Of a DNA stretch of 46,913 bases, positions 24,052-32,631 are shown one piece after another. The stretch is taken from positions 91,113 through 138,025 of the forward strand of contig JAFTPS010000003.1 in assembly GCA_017463185.1 (NCBI GenBank). Direction: 5' to 3'. The number at the start of each line of letters is the position of its first letter. Positions within the stretch are counted from its first letter, which is position 1. Source of the stretch: Alphaproteobacteria bacterium. GTDB lineage: Bacteria; Pseudomonadota; Alphaproteobacteria; Rs-D84. Made by a program: the position numbers and the translations under genes. The notes beneath the pieces are model-generated. The model did no database searches. It worked only from the letters and a program-made list of their open reading frames with translations, and had not been told where the DNA came from.

Positions 24052-24084
24052 TGAAAAAATCCCCCATTCGGGGGATTTTTTATT
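24052..24084. terminator. Terminator of Cys-rich EF-hand gene
   Basis: A TCCCCC/GGGGGA hairpin is flanked by long A and T runs at the stop of the 24080 gene. Confidence 0.85.
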
Positions 24085-24622
24085 CTGCCATTTTTGGGGC
24101 GGGAATCATTTTTGGTTCGGTATCTTTATTGCCACGCTTTTCCTGGCGCAACTGTTTTTTCAATGCTTTGTATTCTTCCATACTGATGCAATCGTCGCCG
24201 TTGACATCCATTGCCGGCAACAGATCGCGCATTTTCTGGCATTTTACTGTTTCCATTACCAGGCAACCATTACGAAATTCTGGCTTTGGCATATGACGCT
24301 TGCCACAGCAGCACATCTTTGCCGCCGCAAACCCCAATGCAAAGATAACCAAAACGATAAATAATTTTTTAATAAAGCGACCAAATTTGCAACCGCCGTG
24401 GCATTTGCAATCGTGACCACATTTACAGTCATGACCGCATGGACATGGGGCAACCATTGGTGCCGGCATTTCAACAACCGGGGCAACTTTTTTCGGTGCG
24501 ACAGCCTTTTTCACTGGGGCTTTTTTTGCAACTGGCTTTTTTGTGGCGGCTGCTGCCTTAGAAACTGTTTTTTTTGCTGGGGCTTTTTTAGCCGCTGTTT
24601 TTTTGACTGATTTTTCTGCCAT
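24080..24622 (-). CDS. Membrane protein with Lys/Ala-rich tail, Cys/His cluster and EF-hand (180 aa)
   Basis: The start is the ATG at 24622 after AAGGAAGGA; the longer frame upstream has no ribosome-binding site. Residues 2-55 are AKK/AVK repeats like the gcrA linker. Next is a metal-binding-type cluster (CPCGHDCKCGHDCKCHGGC, about 60-78), then one membrane helix (LFIVLVIFALGFAAA) and CCCGKRH. A single EF-hand follows with DVNGDDCISMEEY (near 142-154), whose D-N-D-E ligands fit calcium. The combination is not a family I know. The basic, Cys-rich part is probably cytoplasmic and the EF-hand periplasmic. Confidence 0.75.
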   Translation of the reverse strand: MAEKSVKKTAAKKAPAKKTVSKAAAATKKPVAKKAPVKKAVAPKKVAPVVEMPAPMVAPCPCGHDCKCGHDCKCHGGCKFGRFIKKLFIVLVIFALGFAAAKMCCCGKRHMPKPEFRNGCLVMETVKCQKMRDLLPAMDVNGDDCISMEEYKALKKQLRQEKRGNKDTEPKMIPAPKMAE

Positions 24623-24708
24623 TTGTCCTTCCTTTTGTTTGACGGTTTGATTGTATTCAATATAAAAAAATATGTAAAGAAAAAATTTTAATTTCTTGCA
24701 TACAAACT

Positions 24709-24743
24709 GAAAAATCCCGACAAAATTGCCGGGATTCATTTTC
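24709..24743. terminator. Terminator of HU gene
   Basis: AATCCCG/CGGGATT hairpin with AT-rich flanks downstream of the HU stop. Confidence 0.75.
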
Positions 24744-24762
24744 AAACATAAATCAAACAGAT

Positions 24763-25035
24763 TTAGTTCAAAGCTTCTTTCAAAGCCTTGCCTGGTTTGA
24801 ATTTCGGCTGAGTAGAAGCCGGAATCTTAATCGCAGCACCAGTCTGAGGGTTGCGGCCAGTTGTTGCTTTGCGTTTTGCAGTTGCAAATGTGCCAAAGCC
24901 AACCAAGCGAACTTCACCTTTCTTTTTCAGAACTTTGGTTACTGTGTTGATGAATGCATCCAAGCAAGCAGCAGCAGTTGCCTTGGTGACTTCTACTTCG
25001 TTTGCGATTGCTTCAATCAATTGCTGTTTGTTCAT
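24763..25035 (-). CDS. hup: HU family DNA-binding protein
   Basis: A 90-aa nucleoid protein. The N-terminal helical dimer region MNKQQLIEAIANEVEVTKAT is followed by the signature GFGTFATAKRKATTGRNPQT (residues about 47-66). Ile-Pro-Ala at the arm tip replaces the usual IPA/VPA loop. The length and all hallmarks are typical. It is monocistronic with a strong promoter and terminator. Confidence 0.96.
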   Translation of the reverse strand: MNKQQLIEAIANEVEVTKATAAACLDAFINTVTKVLKKKGEVRLVGFGTFATAKRKATTGRNPQTGAAIKIPASTQPKFKPGKALKEALN

Positions 25036-25106
25036 ATGTTTCTCCTTTCATAAATATTAGTAAGGTGTCCAGCATTTCAGGGACTTTTCCTGTTCTGCTT
25101 GTCCGA

Positions 25107-25135
25107 ATCGTAGAGAATTCCGCGCTTTAAGTCAA
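25107..25135 (-). promoter_or_regulatory. Promoter of HU gene
   Basis: On the minus strand TTGACT (25135-25130), 17-bp spacer, TACGAT (25112-25107). Confidence 0.65.
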
Positions 25136-25184
25136 GCCAATAATTAAAAAACCGCAAAAAACTGCAATATTGACAAAATTCATA

Positions 25185-25661
25185 TTACCGATGCACAGCA
25201 TCTGCACGAACTGGACGCGCACCAGGGGTATTAGATTCGCATAAAACCCAGTCCCCACGTACACCGGTCAATTGGACCCGACGATAATAATTTGGTGTAT
25301 GCACCAACAATAAAACAATTACAAAAGCCCAGAAAGTTATCTTGGTCAAAGCCCAGGGATTTTTGAAACTGTCGCGATTAAATTTATCCTTTAACAAATT
25401 CTGGTACATTGCCCAGCCCCACGAAAACAACAACATTATAACCGCAAAGAAAAATCCAATGACTATATATTTTGTGAATGGTGCAAAGCCCGATGCCAAC
25501 GGGTCCCAAATACTGGACTTGGTTGGGCATACATAAAGCGCATTGGGTGCAGCCGCCGCGGATACCGCAACAGACTGGTCCGGGGACAAGTTCAAACCAA
25601 ATGCAACCATCAATATAATAGATGTCAACATCACGATTGAAAAAAGCATTGTTGGTTTCAT
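25185..25661 (-). CDS. Three-helix membrane protein, unknown (158 aa)
   Basis: An N-terminal hydrophobic segment (signal or helix, SIVMLTSIILMVAFGL) is followed by a short loop with one Cys, a second helix (YIVIGFFFAVIMLLFSWGWAMY) and a third (ITFWAFVIVLLLVHT). A C-terminal hydrophilic end reads LCESNTPGARPVRADAVHR. The two Cys could form a disulfide. Family not recognised. The ATG follows AAGGGG. The 25036-25184 gap holds the HU promoter and the end of this gene. Confidence 0.7.
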   Translation of the reverse strand: MKPTMLFSIVMLTSIILMVAFGLNLSPDQSVAVSAAAAPNALYVCPTKSSIWDPLASGFAPFTKYIVIGFFFAVIMLLFSWGWAMYQNLLKDKFNRDSFKNPWALTKITFWAFVIVLLLVHTPNYYRRVQLTGVRGDWVLCESNTPGARPVRADAVHR

Positions 25662-25707
25662 TTGCGTGCCCCTTGTTATGCATATTATATCACAAACAAC
25701 TAAGACA

Positions 25708-25736
25708 TTGCAATTTTAGAAACTTTTATTTAAAAT
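25708..25736 (+). promoter_or_regulatory. Promoter of 276-aa gene, leaderless
   Basis: TTGCAA (25708-25713), 17-bp spacer, TAAAAT (25731-25736). The ATG is 7 bp further (25744) with no Shine-Dalgarno, so transcription should start at or beside it. Confidence 0.65.
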
Positions 25737-25743
25737 TTATCAT

Positions 25744-26574
25744 ATGTTTGGCAAAAAACAGCATATTATTGTGGGTTTGACCACATTTAATAATGAAAAC
25801 CTGGCAATTTCTGTTCCGGGGCTGGGGAAAATACGCAAAAAATTTGACCTGGTTATATATAATGACAATCCGAATACTAATATTTCCGCGCGACAAATTC
25901 GCAAACATGGGTACCGGGGGAAATTACATGTTATAAATGGCGCGACAAGGCTGGGTACTTTGGGGGCGCGGTTGGCGATATTGGATGCAATAAAGAATAA
26001 AAATATTCATGGCGACTGGATTGAGTTTGTTGATGACGATGATGTTTTATTGAATCTGGATTTACCACGCGTTGGCAATAATAATTTTGCGATTATTCAA
26101 AATATGGTGGTGATGCGGACGCGTCTGGTTGATGTATTACGCATTATGAAAAATCCCAATGATTACCAGGTGGACAATGAAAATGTATTCTTGGTGCGGC
26201 CACATATTGGAATGGCGGGAACAATAGTGCGGTTGGATATTATGCAATCGCTGGGCAATACGCTGCGTCGTATAATGCCAGACATCGTTAAAATCATGGA
26301 ATGTTTATCTTTTCGTGCGCCGATTGATGCGGCAATGTGGTCCTGGACAAATATATATGCACGGCATTTGGGTGAAAATTATGCGCCCGTATATATGGAT
26401 CGGGTAAATTATATCGCGACCGATATTGATACGGCTGAAAACAAGTATGGAATACGCGCAATGCCGGCCAAGGATATGGCAGCCACACTGGGGCGCGTGA
26501 TTGAAATGCTGGACAAAGTTTTACGCAATGCATTGGCTGATGCCGCCCCGGCGGGGCAGGAACAAAACGCATAA
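25744..26574 (+). CDS. Glycosyltransferase-like protein (GT-A fold)
   Basis: This 276-aa protein has GT2-like spacing of motifs: IIVGLTTFNNENLA at the N-terminus, VIYNDNPNTN in place of the usual VDDGS, RLGTLGARLAILDAI and then EFVDDDD, a likely metal site (near residues 96-102). The C-terminal half is divergent. It has no membrane helix. I infer a nucleotide-sugar-dependent transferase with moderate certainty. Initiation is probably leaderless, as for the other glycosyltransferase at 20202. Confidence 0.65.
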   Translation: MFGKKQHIIVGLTTFNNENLAISVPGLGKIRKKFDLVIYNDNPNTNISARQIRKHGYRGKLHVINGATRLGTLGARLAILDAIKNKNIHGDWIEFVDDDDVLLNLDLPRVGNNNFAIIQNMVVMRTRLVDVLRIMKNPNDYQVDNENVFLVRPHIGMAGTIVRLDIMQSLGNTLRRIMPDIVKIMECLSFRAPIDAAMWSWTNIYARHLGENYAPVYMDRVNYIATDIDTAENKYGIRAMPAKDMAATLGRVIEMLDKVLRNALADAAPAGQEQNA

Positions 26575-26603
26575 AAATTTTTTCAAAAATCCAAAATATA
26601 TGA

Positions 26604-26632
26604 TTGAAACCGTGGTGCAATATTTATACAAT
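26604..26632 (+). promoter_or_regulatory. Promoter of alaS
   Basis: TTGAAA (26604-26609), 17-bp spacer, TACAAT (26627-26632), about 27 bp before the alaS ATG, which has AAGGAA. Confidence 0.7.
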
Positions 26633-26659
26633 GCCCCGTGATAAAAAAGGAAATTTATA

Positions 26660-28738
26660 ATGACATATAATGATATTAGAAAAGCGTTTTTAGAATATTT
26701 TGAATCTAAGGGACATAAAATCGTGCCGTCTGCATCGTTGATTCCCAACGACCCAACATTATTATTCACGGTGGCTGGCATGGTCCCATGGAAGGGAATT
26801 TTACAGGGAACCGAACCCGCATTTGCGCCACGCGTTGCCGATGTGCAGAAGTGTATTCGCGCAGGTGGAAAACACAATGACCTGGAAGATGTAGGGTTTG
26901 ATGGTCGCCATCATACATTCTTTGAAATGCTGGGGAACTGGTCATTTGGGGACTATTTCAAAGAAGGCGCAATTGAAATGTCCTGGGAATTATTGACCCG
27001 CGTGTTTGGTCTGGACCCAAATCGCATTGTTGTGACAACCCATTACAGTGATGACAAAGCCGCAAAAATATGGAAAAAGGTCGCGGGCAAAGATGCCATT
27101 TTACTGGGGGACAAAGACAATTGGTGGTCGGCGGGCGATACCGGTCCGTGTGGTCCATGCACAGAAATGCACTATGATATGGGGGCGGATTTGCCGGGCG
27201 GTATGCCGGGCAGCGCGGATGAAGACGGTGGTCGCTGGGTTGAAATCTGGAACGATGTGTTTATGCAGTTTGACCGCGACGCGAATGGAAATCTGAGCCC
27301 ACTGCCAAAACAAAATGTTGATACAGGGGCTGGTTTGGAACGCTTTGCATCCATTTTACAGGGCAAGACCGATAACTATGACACTGATTTATTTGTAAAC
27401 CTGAAACGCGCGGTGTCCGATATAACAGGCGTGACGGAAACACCGGAAAACATCGCGAGTTTTAAGGTTATCACGGACCACCTGCGTAGCGTCGGATTTG
27501 CAATTGCAGACGGGGTTATCCCATCCAATACCGACCGCGGATATGTAATTCGTCGCATCCTGCGTCGTGCGATGCGCCATGGACAAATCCTGGGGCATAA
27601 GGGGGCATTGCTGTCCAAACTGTACCCTGCCCTGATTACAGAAATGGGGACGGCATATCCAGAACTGGCACGCGAGGAAGCACGCGTTGTTGAAATTATC
27701 AAAAACGAAGAAAATTCCTTTGCTGATATGTTGCAAAACGGAATGAAGTTATTGGAAAGCGAATTGCCAAAAATAAATAACAATGTGTTGCCGGGTGATG
27801 TGGCGTTCAAATTGTTTGACACATATGGCTTTCCATTGGATTTGACGCAAATGATTCTGCGCGACCGCAAGATTGATGTGGATGTGGCGGGATTTGAAAA
27901 ATCTATGGCGGAACAAAAGGAACGCAGCCGCGCCAATACCAAGGGAACGCGTATATTCTGGGAATCACAGACCGATTTAGCGGCGACAAATGACACGGCA
28001 AAATATGCGCCAACGGATATGGAATCACGTGTATTGTCCATTCTGCGCAGTGGCGAATTTGTTGAATCTGCAAATGCCGGGGACGAGGTAGAGGTTGCGT
28101 TGGACAAAACCGTATTCTATGGCACTCAGGGTGGCCAAGTTGGTGACAGTGGGGAATTAAAACGCGGGAATGATGTCGTTATGAATGTATCGGAGGCGGG
28201 ACGCGTGGATAATATAGTTATTCATAAGGGTATTTTGAGCGCAGACTTATCCGTTGGTGACACAGTACAGCCAGTTATCAATAACGCAGTGCGCCAACAA
28301 ACGGCACGTGCACACACGGCAACACACCTGTTGCAGGCGGCTTTACGTAGCGTTCTGAACGAAGATGTTGAACAGCGCGGGTCTAAGGTTAGTCCGGATT
28401 CTGTACGGTTTGACTTCTCGTTTGGGCGCGCAATGACGGCGGAAGAAAAACAAGCGGTAGAAGACCTGGTGAATAAATGGATTGCAGCAGATATGCCCGT
28501 CACGCACGAAGAAATGTCTATGGACGACGCAGTCCAGAAAGGCGCAATGGCATTATTTGGTGAAAAATATGGCGACAAGGTAAAGGTTATTACCGCGGGC
28601 GATGTATCGTGCGAACTGTGTGGTGGCACACACGTATATCACACCGGCGAAATATTAAAGGCCAAGATAAATAAAGAAAAATCCATAAGTAGCGGTATCA
28701 GACGCATTACTATGTCGGTCGGCACATTAGCTGAATAA
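26660..28738 (+). CDS. alaS: Alanyl-tRNA synthetase lacking the C-Ala domain
   Basis: A class II synthetase that charges tRNA-Ala. The N-terminal catalytic core is complete (FLEYFESKGHKIVPSASLIP, then LLFTVAGMVPWK and FFEMLGNWSFGDYFK), as is the tRNA-recognition middle. The editing domain keeps its zinc ligands HTATH (near 556-560) and CELCGGTH (651-658). At 692 aa it is roughly 180 residues shorter than typical bacterial AlaRS, because the C-terminal dimerisation/C-Ala (DHHA1) domain is missing. A terminator directly follows the stop, so this is the natural end and not an obvious frameshift. Confidence 0.95.
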   Translation: MTYNDIRKAFLEYFESKGHKIVPSASLIPNDPTLLFTVAGMVPWKGILQGTEPAFAPRVADVQKCIRAGGKHNDLEDVGFDGRHHTFFEMLGNWSFGDYFKEGAIEMSWELLTRVFGLDPNRIVVTTHYSDDKAAKIWKKVAGKDAILLGDKDNWWSAGDTGPCGPCTEMHYDMGADLPGGMPGSADEDGGRWVEIWNDVFMQFDRDANGNLSPLPKQNVDTGAGLERFASILQGKTDNYDTDLFVNLKRAVSDITGVTETPENIASFKVITDHLRSVGFAIADGVIPSNTDRGYVIRRILRRAMRHGQILGHKGALLSKLYPALITEMGTAYPELAREEARVVEIIKNEENSFADMLQNGMKLLESELPKINNNVLPGDVAFKLFDTYGFPLDLTQMILRDRKIDVDVAGFEKSMAEQKERSRANTKGTRIFWESQTDLAATNDTAKYAPTDMESRVLSILRSGEFVESANAGDEVEVALDKTVFYGTQGGQVGDSGELKRGNDVVMNVSEAGRVDNIVIHKGILSADLSVGDTVQPVINNAVRQQTARAHTATHLLQAALRSVLNEDVEQRGSKVSPDSVRFDFSFGRAMTAEEKQAVEDLVNKWIAADMPVTHEEMSMDDAVQKGAMALFGEKYGDKVKVITAGDVSCELCGGTHVYHTGEILKAKINKEKSISSGIRRITMSVGTLAE

Positions 28739-28768
28739 TAAAAATCCCGCAATGCGGGATTTTTTTAG
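28738..28768. terminator. Terminator of alaS and facing small gene
   Basis: ATCCCGC/GCGGGAT hairpin with flanking A and T runs. Confidence 0.85.
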
Positions 28769-29004
28769 CGGGTGTGGGCGAAGATTTCTTCGCGGGTATA
28801 ACCAGATAACAGGCAACCATTACCGCGCTGGAATGGGTTAAAGACTGGTTCTTCCTTGGCCTGGGTGGCTGGGGTTGCGGCAACTTTGACCGCAGATGTC
28901 GCGTATGGGTCACGATGCAAGTTCATATTACGAATTACGCAAACACCACCATATGTACATTCACCGGCTTTTGGGCCACGATGGGCACAATTATTACAAT
29001 ACAT
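28765..29004 (-). CDS. Small Cys-containing protein, unknown (79 aa)
   Basis: The start is the ATG at 29004 after AAGGATATGAA. The N-terminal half has CNNC, a Cys at 16 and another at 22 (MYCNNCAHRGPKAGECTYGG), which could make a small zinc site. The middle is Ala/Pro-rich, and the C-terminus carries CLLSGYTREEIFAHTR. No signal peptide is seen. Family not recognised. It converges with alaS and shares its terminator. Confidence 0.65.
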   Translation of the reverse strand: MYCNNCAHRGPKAGECTYGGVCVIRNMNLHRDPYATSAVKVAATPATQAKEEPVFNPFQRGNGCLLSGYTREEIFAHTR

Positions 29005-29169
29005 TTCATATCCTTTTTTATAATTACCGCGGCAGATACTATCACACATTTTGCATTTGTCAACCTGTTTATATTCCTATATCTAATCCTTGGCCAAATC
29101 ACATATTTGGATTTAGGGTTGCTTTTTTATATAAAATCATTATTCTTATATGCTTGAAAAAGGATTTTT

Positions 29170-30189
29170 ATGTCAGCCAAGGCAAAACGCCTGTTCAAGA
29201 AAGCTATTAGTTACGCAGGTATTTTCTTTTTTATTTTAGCCGCTGGTATGCTGTGGTGGCAATTACGTGATTATAGCCTGCGGGATATTGCACACGCAAT
29301 CCTGGACATTCCATTCACCAATCTGATTTTGGCGTGTGTGGCGTGTATGCTGGGGTATTTGGCGTTGTCGCTGTATGATTACCTGGCGTTGAATTATGTT
29401 GGGGGGCGCGTTTCCTGGTGGAAATGGATGTTGGCGGGAATGCTGGGGTTTGCAATCAGTAATAACGCTGGTCACGCGGTGGTCAGTGGTGGTGCTATTC
29501 GCTATCGCCTTTACACACGGTGGCGTATTCGCGGTGGTGACATTGTAAAAATGTTGACAATTTCTGGATTTACATATTTCCTGGGTGCTTCGGCGATTGT
29601 TGTGATTGGATATTTCCTGGTGCCGCGTGATATGTTCCAGAACTCTATAGGGGCCAGCATGGGTGTGAATGCATTGTTTATAATCTGCCTGGCGGCACTG
29701 TTAGCGTATTTTGCGATGACAATCTTTTTTCATAAAAAAAGTGTAAAAATCGGTCAGATACGGTTTCAAGTTCCCAGTACGAAAATGGCATTTACCCAGA
29801 CTGTATTGGGCATAACGGACAGTGTTTTGGCCGGATTAGTACTGTATTTCTGTATGACACCGTTTGTAAATATTCCATTTGGCACATTTATTGGTCTGTT
29901 TGTAATTGCCCAATCTATGGGTGTTTTCAGCCAAGTTCCGGGTGGCATTGGGGTATTTGAAAGCGTCTTTATGTTAGCATTACCAGATACCGTGGACAAA
30001 GCCAGTATATTTGGGGCATTGTTGGCATATCGCATAATTTACTATGTGTTGCCATTGATTGGTGCTGGCAGTTTGTTTTTTATCTATGAACGCTGGTTGC
30101 GGGCGCGTATGAAACGCTGGTTGGCCGAGGCCAAGGAAATTCCCGCAAAAATCAAACGCCTGAAATCGGAAATTAGAAATAAAAAATAA
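29170..30189 (+). CDS. LPG-synthase TM-region-like membrane protein (UPF0104/YbhN type)
   Basis: This 339-aa protein has about eight hydrophobic helices and matches the flippase-like membrane domain of MprF and YbhN. Visible hallmarks are FAISNNAGHAVVSGGAIRYR (near 95-115) and the near C-terminal SQVPGGIGVFESVFML. It lacks the soluble lysyl-transferase domain, so it cannot itself make lysyl-PG. The role is probably lipid translocation or membrane homeostasis. Start ATG at 29170 after AAGGA. The 29005-29169 gap is AT-rich with no further gene seen. Confidence 0.85.
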   Translation: MSAKAKRLFKKAISYAGIFFFILAAGMLWWQLRDYSLRDIAHAILDIPFTNLILACVACMLGYLALSLYDYLALNYVGGRVSWWKWMLAGMLGFAISNNAGHAVVSGGAIRYRLYTRWRIRGGDIVKMLTISGFTYFLGASAIVVIGYFLVPRDMFQNSIGASMGVNALFIICLAALLAYFAMTIFFHKKSVKIGQIRFQVPSTKMAFTQTVLGITDSVLAGLVLYFCMTPFVNIPFGTFIGLFVIAQSMGVFSQVPGGIGVFESVFMLALPDTVDKASIFGALLAYRIIYYVLPLIGAGSLFFIYERWLRARMKRWLAEAKEIPAKIKRLKSEIRNKK

Positions 30190-30395
30190 ATACCTTGCGA
30201 AGACGTATAATCACGTGTTAAAGTAAGGTTTGTGTATGATAATGGGGCTAATATAGGTGTTTGTATTATCACTGTTTTCAATAATTCGCAGTGCACTGAT
30301 GTTTATCGTGGTGCAATCCCTTGGCATAGGCTTGGACGCCTCACGGGGACGGGTTATTTCCATTGCATACATTGCACAACACAAAGGATTACAAA
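30190..30395 (+). promoter_or_regulatory. Long 5' region of RNase E/G gene
   Basis: About 200 bp without a gene, with TATAAT-like boxes near 30206 and 30238. The transcript would have a long leader with local dyads (for example GTGCAAT/ATTGCAC). Long leaders mediate autoregulation of rne in enterobacteria. Whether this one does is not visible. Confidence 0.35.
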
Positions 30396-32189
30396 ATGTC
30401 AAAAAAAATATATGTGGACGCTGTCCACCCAGAGGAGACACGTGTAGTTGTGGTTGATACCGCAACCAATCGCGTTTCTGATTTTGACGTTGAAACAACC
30501 ACAAAACCCCAGATAAAGGGAAATATTTATCTGGCCAAGGTTATTCGCGTTGAACCTTCTTTGCAGGCAGCTTTTGTTGACTATGGTTCGGGTAAGAATG
30601 GCTTTTTGCCTTTTTCCGAAATTCATCCGGACTATTACCAGGTAACGCCTGAGCAAAAGAAAAAATTGTTGGAATTGGCACACGCCAATATAGTTGACGA
30701 CGATGACGACCCAAACGATGAAGAGGATGAAGTCGCCGAATACGATGACCACAGTGCCGGCGAAGATAACAAAGAATTTGCAAAACGCGCCCGGGAATTC
30801 AAAATTCAGGATGTTATTAAACCTAAACAGATTTTGTTGGTCCAGGGTGTAAAAGAGGAACGTGGCCAAAAAGGCGCGTCTATGACAACATATTTGTCAT
30901 TGGCGGGTCGGTTTGCGGTTTTGATGCCAAACTCGCGCAAGCGCAACAGTTATGGTATATCTAAAAAAATCTCGGACAAAGCGGAACGTGCACGCCTGCG
31001 TGAAATTCTGCACGGATTAAAAATACCTAAGGGTATGACCGTTGTTCTGCGTACCGCTGCATTTGGTGCGGCATCCGCGGATGTGGCAGCGGACTATGAT
31101 TACCTGGTGAATTTGTGGAATGAAATCCGCAAAACAACACTGGCATCGGTTGCCCCCGTCACCATTCATACCGAGGATTCATTACTGCGTCGCGTGGTGC
31201 GTGATTTCCTGTCGGACAAAGAAGATACACTGGTCATCCAGGGCGAGGACGCCTATGATGCAGCTAAACAGTATTTCCAGCAAATGTACGGGCGCGCCCC
31301 GCGCAAGCAATTGGTGCTGTACAAAGATGCCGCCGTTCCTTTGATGGTCAAGGCCGGCGTTGAAAAACAACTGGAAGGCTTGCATGGTCCATACGTTTCA
31401 TTACCATCGGGCGGGTCGCTGGTTATAAATCAGACAGAAGCGATGGTGACAATTGATGTGAACAGTTCCCGCGCGATAAAGGAAAAAGACATTGAACAAA
31501 CAGCCCTGAATACCAATTTGGAAGCAGCCGAGGAAATCGCTCTGCAACTGCGCCTGCGTGATTTGGCGGGGATTGTTGCGGTTGACTTTATTGATATGGA
31601 AGAGGAAAAGAATAACCGCAAACTGGAACTGAAAATGCGCGAGGTTATGAAACGTGACCGCGCACGCACCCAGGTGGCAAAAATCAATAACTTTGGCGTG
31701 TTGATGTTGTCGCGTCAGCGTTTGCGCAGTAGTTTTATGGAATCGTCCTATGTCCAGTGTCCGCACTGTATGGGCGCGGGTGTCGTGCCATCTATCCAGA
31801 CCGCGGCGATTATCCTGTTCCGTCATTTACAGGAGAAATTACTGGCCAAGGCAGCCCAGAAAATTATTATGACCGTTCCAACCGATGTGGCGATTTATCT
31901 GCTAAACCACAAGCGTGCAGAACTGGCCGGGATGGAAGCCAAGTTTGAAACAGAAATCGTAATTGTTGGCGATGACAGCCTGATGAATATTGACCAATAT
32001 TCAATCCAGCGCGTTGCGCCAGAAACAAATAAAACCGAAGAAGTTTTAAACGCATACGCCCCATCAACGGATATAAAAAAGAAAAATGCCCAGCATATGG
32101 AAGCAAAACGCACAACCGTATCTGCGCAGCGTCGCAAACGCAAAAAACAACCACAAAAGAAAAACTTTTGGCAAAAATTGGTTGGATAA
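30396..32189 (+). CDS. rne: Ribonuclease E/G family endoribonuclease
   Basis: The start is set at the ATG 30396 after AAAGGA; the 11-residue upstream extension lacks a site. The 597-aa protein has the S1 domain split by an acidic insert (IYLAKVIRVEPSLQAAFVDY, then DDDDDPNDEEDE). The DNase I-like catalytic part has VTIDVNSSRA and AVDFIDMEEEKN with the two metal-binding Asp. The Zn-link CPHCMGAG is also present. The long RNase E scaffold is missing; only a basic tail (RRKRKKQPQKKN) follows, so size is between RNase G and E. It processes rRNA/tRNA precursors and degrades mRNA. Confidence 0.92.
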   Translation: MSKKIYVDAVHPEETRVVVVDTATNRVSDFDVETTTKPQIKGNIYLAKVIRVEPSLQAAFVDYGSGKNGFLPFSEIHPDYYQVTPEQKKKLLELAHANIVDDDDDPNDEEDEVAEYDDHSAGEDNKEFAKRAREFKIQDVIKPKQILLVQGVKEERGQKGASMTTYLSLAGRFAVLMPNSRKRNSYGISKKISDKAERARLREILHGLKIPKGMTVVLRTAAFGAASADVAADYDYLVNLWNEIRKTTLASVAPVTIHTEDSLLRRVVRDFLSDKEDTLVIQGEDAYDAAKQYFQQMYGRAPRKQLVLYKDAAVPLMVKAGVEKQLEGLHGPYVSLPSGGSLVINQTEAMVTIDVNSSRAIKEKDIEQTALNTNLEAAEEIALQLRLRDLAGIVAVDFIDMEEEKNNRKLELKMREVMKRDRARTQVAKINNFGVLMLSRQRLRSSFMESSYVQCPHCMGAGVVPSIQTAAIILFRHLQEKLLAKAAQKIIMTVPTDVAIYLLNHKRAELAGMEAKFETEIVIVGDDSLMNIDQYSIQRVAPETNKTEEVLNAYAPSTDIKKKNAQHMEAKRTTVSAQRRKRKKQPQKKNFWQKLVG

Positions 32190-32218
32190 AAAATCGCCCC
32201 AGTTGGGGCGTTTTTTTA
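32187..32218 (+). terminator. Terminator of RNase E/G gene
   Basis: TCGCCCC/GGGGCG hairpin followed by seven T. Confidence 0.85.
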
Positions 32219-32283
32219 TTTTAAAGAGCAATTTATTAGTGAATATTAGTGGAATTCATAAATTGAACTTTGAGCATTAAAGA

Positions 32284-32303
32284 AATCCCCTTTCGGGGAT
32301 TGT
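32284..32303 (-). terminator. Terminator of 35-aa Cys-rich ORF
   Basis: AATCCCC/GGGGATT hairpin just after the small ORF stop on the minus strand, followed by TTTCTTT. Confidence 0.6.
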
Positions 32304-32411
32304 TTATTTATCACAGGTCTTTTTGTCGCATTCTGGTTTCTTGTCGCAGGGCACAGCGGCAACATTTGAACAGTTTTTACATTTACAAGGCTTATTTTCA
32401 TTTTTTGACAT
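32304..32411 (-). CDS. 35-aa Cys-rich small protein
   Basis: The short ORF begins MSKNENKPCKCKNC and has six Cys and eleven Lys. The ATG is preceded by AAAAGGA at good spacing and the stop by its own terminator, which supports a real gene despite the size. The CKCKNC and PEC/KTC pattern suggests metal binding, similar in flavour to the CGHDCKC cluster in the 24080 gene. No signal peptide. Family not recognised. Confidence 0.6.
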   Translation of the reverse strand: MSKNENKPCKCKNCSNVAAVPCDKKPECDKKTCDK

Positions 32412-32554
32412 ATTTTATTCCTTTTGGTTGAAAAATGTTATTTGTCCGGACATTTTTATAATACACGCGGGCCAGCCCATCGGCAATACGCGTGTTTTCC
32501 CAAAAAAAGTGATTGTTTTTTCACAGACTATGATATAAGATGGTTTTCGGTTGT

Positions 32555-32631
32555 CGGGGTGTAGCTCAGCCTGGTAGAGTACTTGCATGGGGTGCAAGGG
32601 GTCGCAAGTTCGAATCTTGTCACCCCGACCA
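32555..32631 (+). tRNA. tRNA-Pro (GGG)
   Basis: The acceptor stem CGGGGTG/CACCCCG is perfect. The anticodon arm CTTGC/GCAAG holds loop ATGGGGT with anticodon GGG. The T arm includes AAGTTCGAATCTT. Discriminator A and encoded CCA end at 32631. Its last 20 bases are repeated exactly at 32798-32817. Confidence 0.96.
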
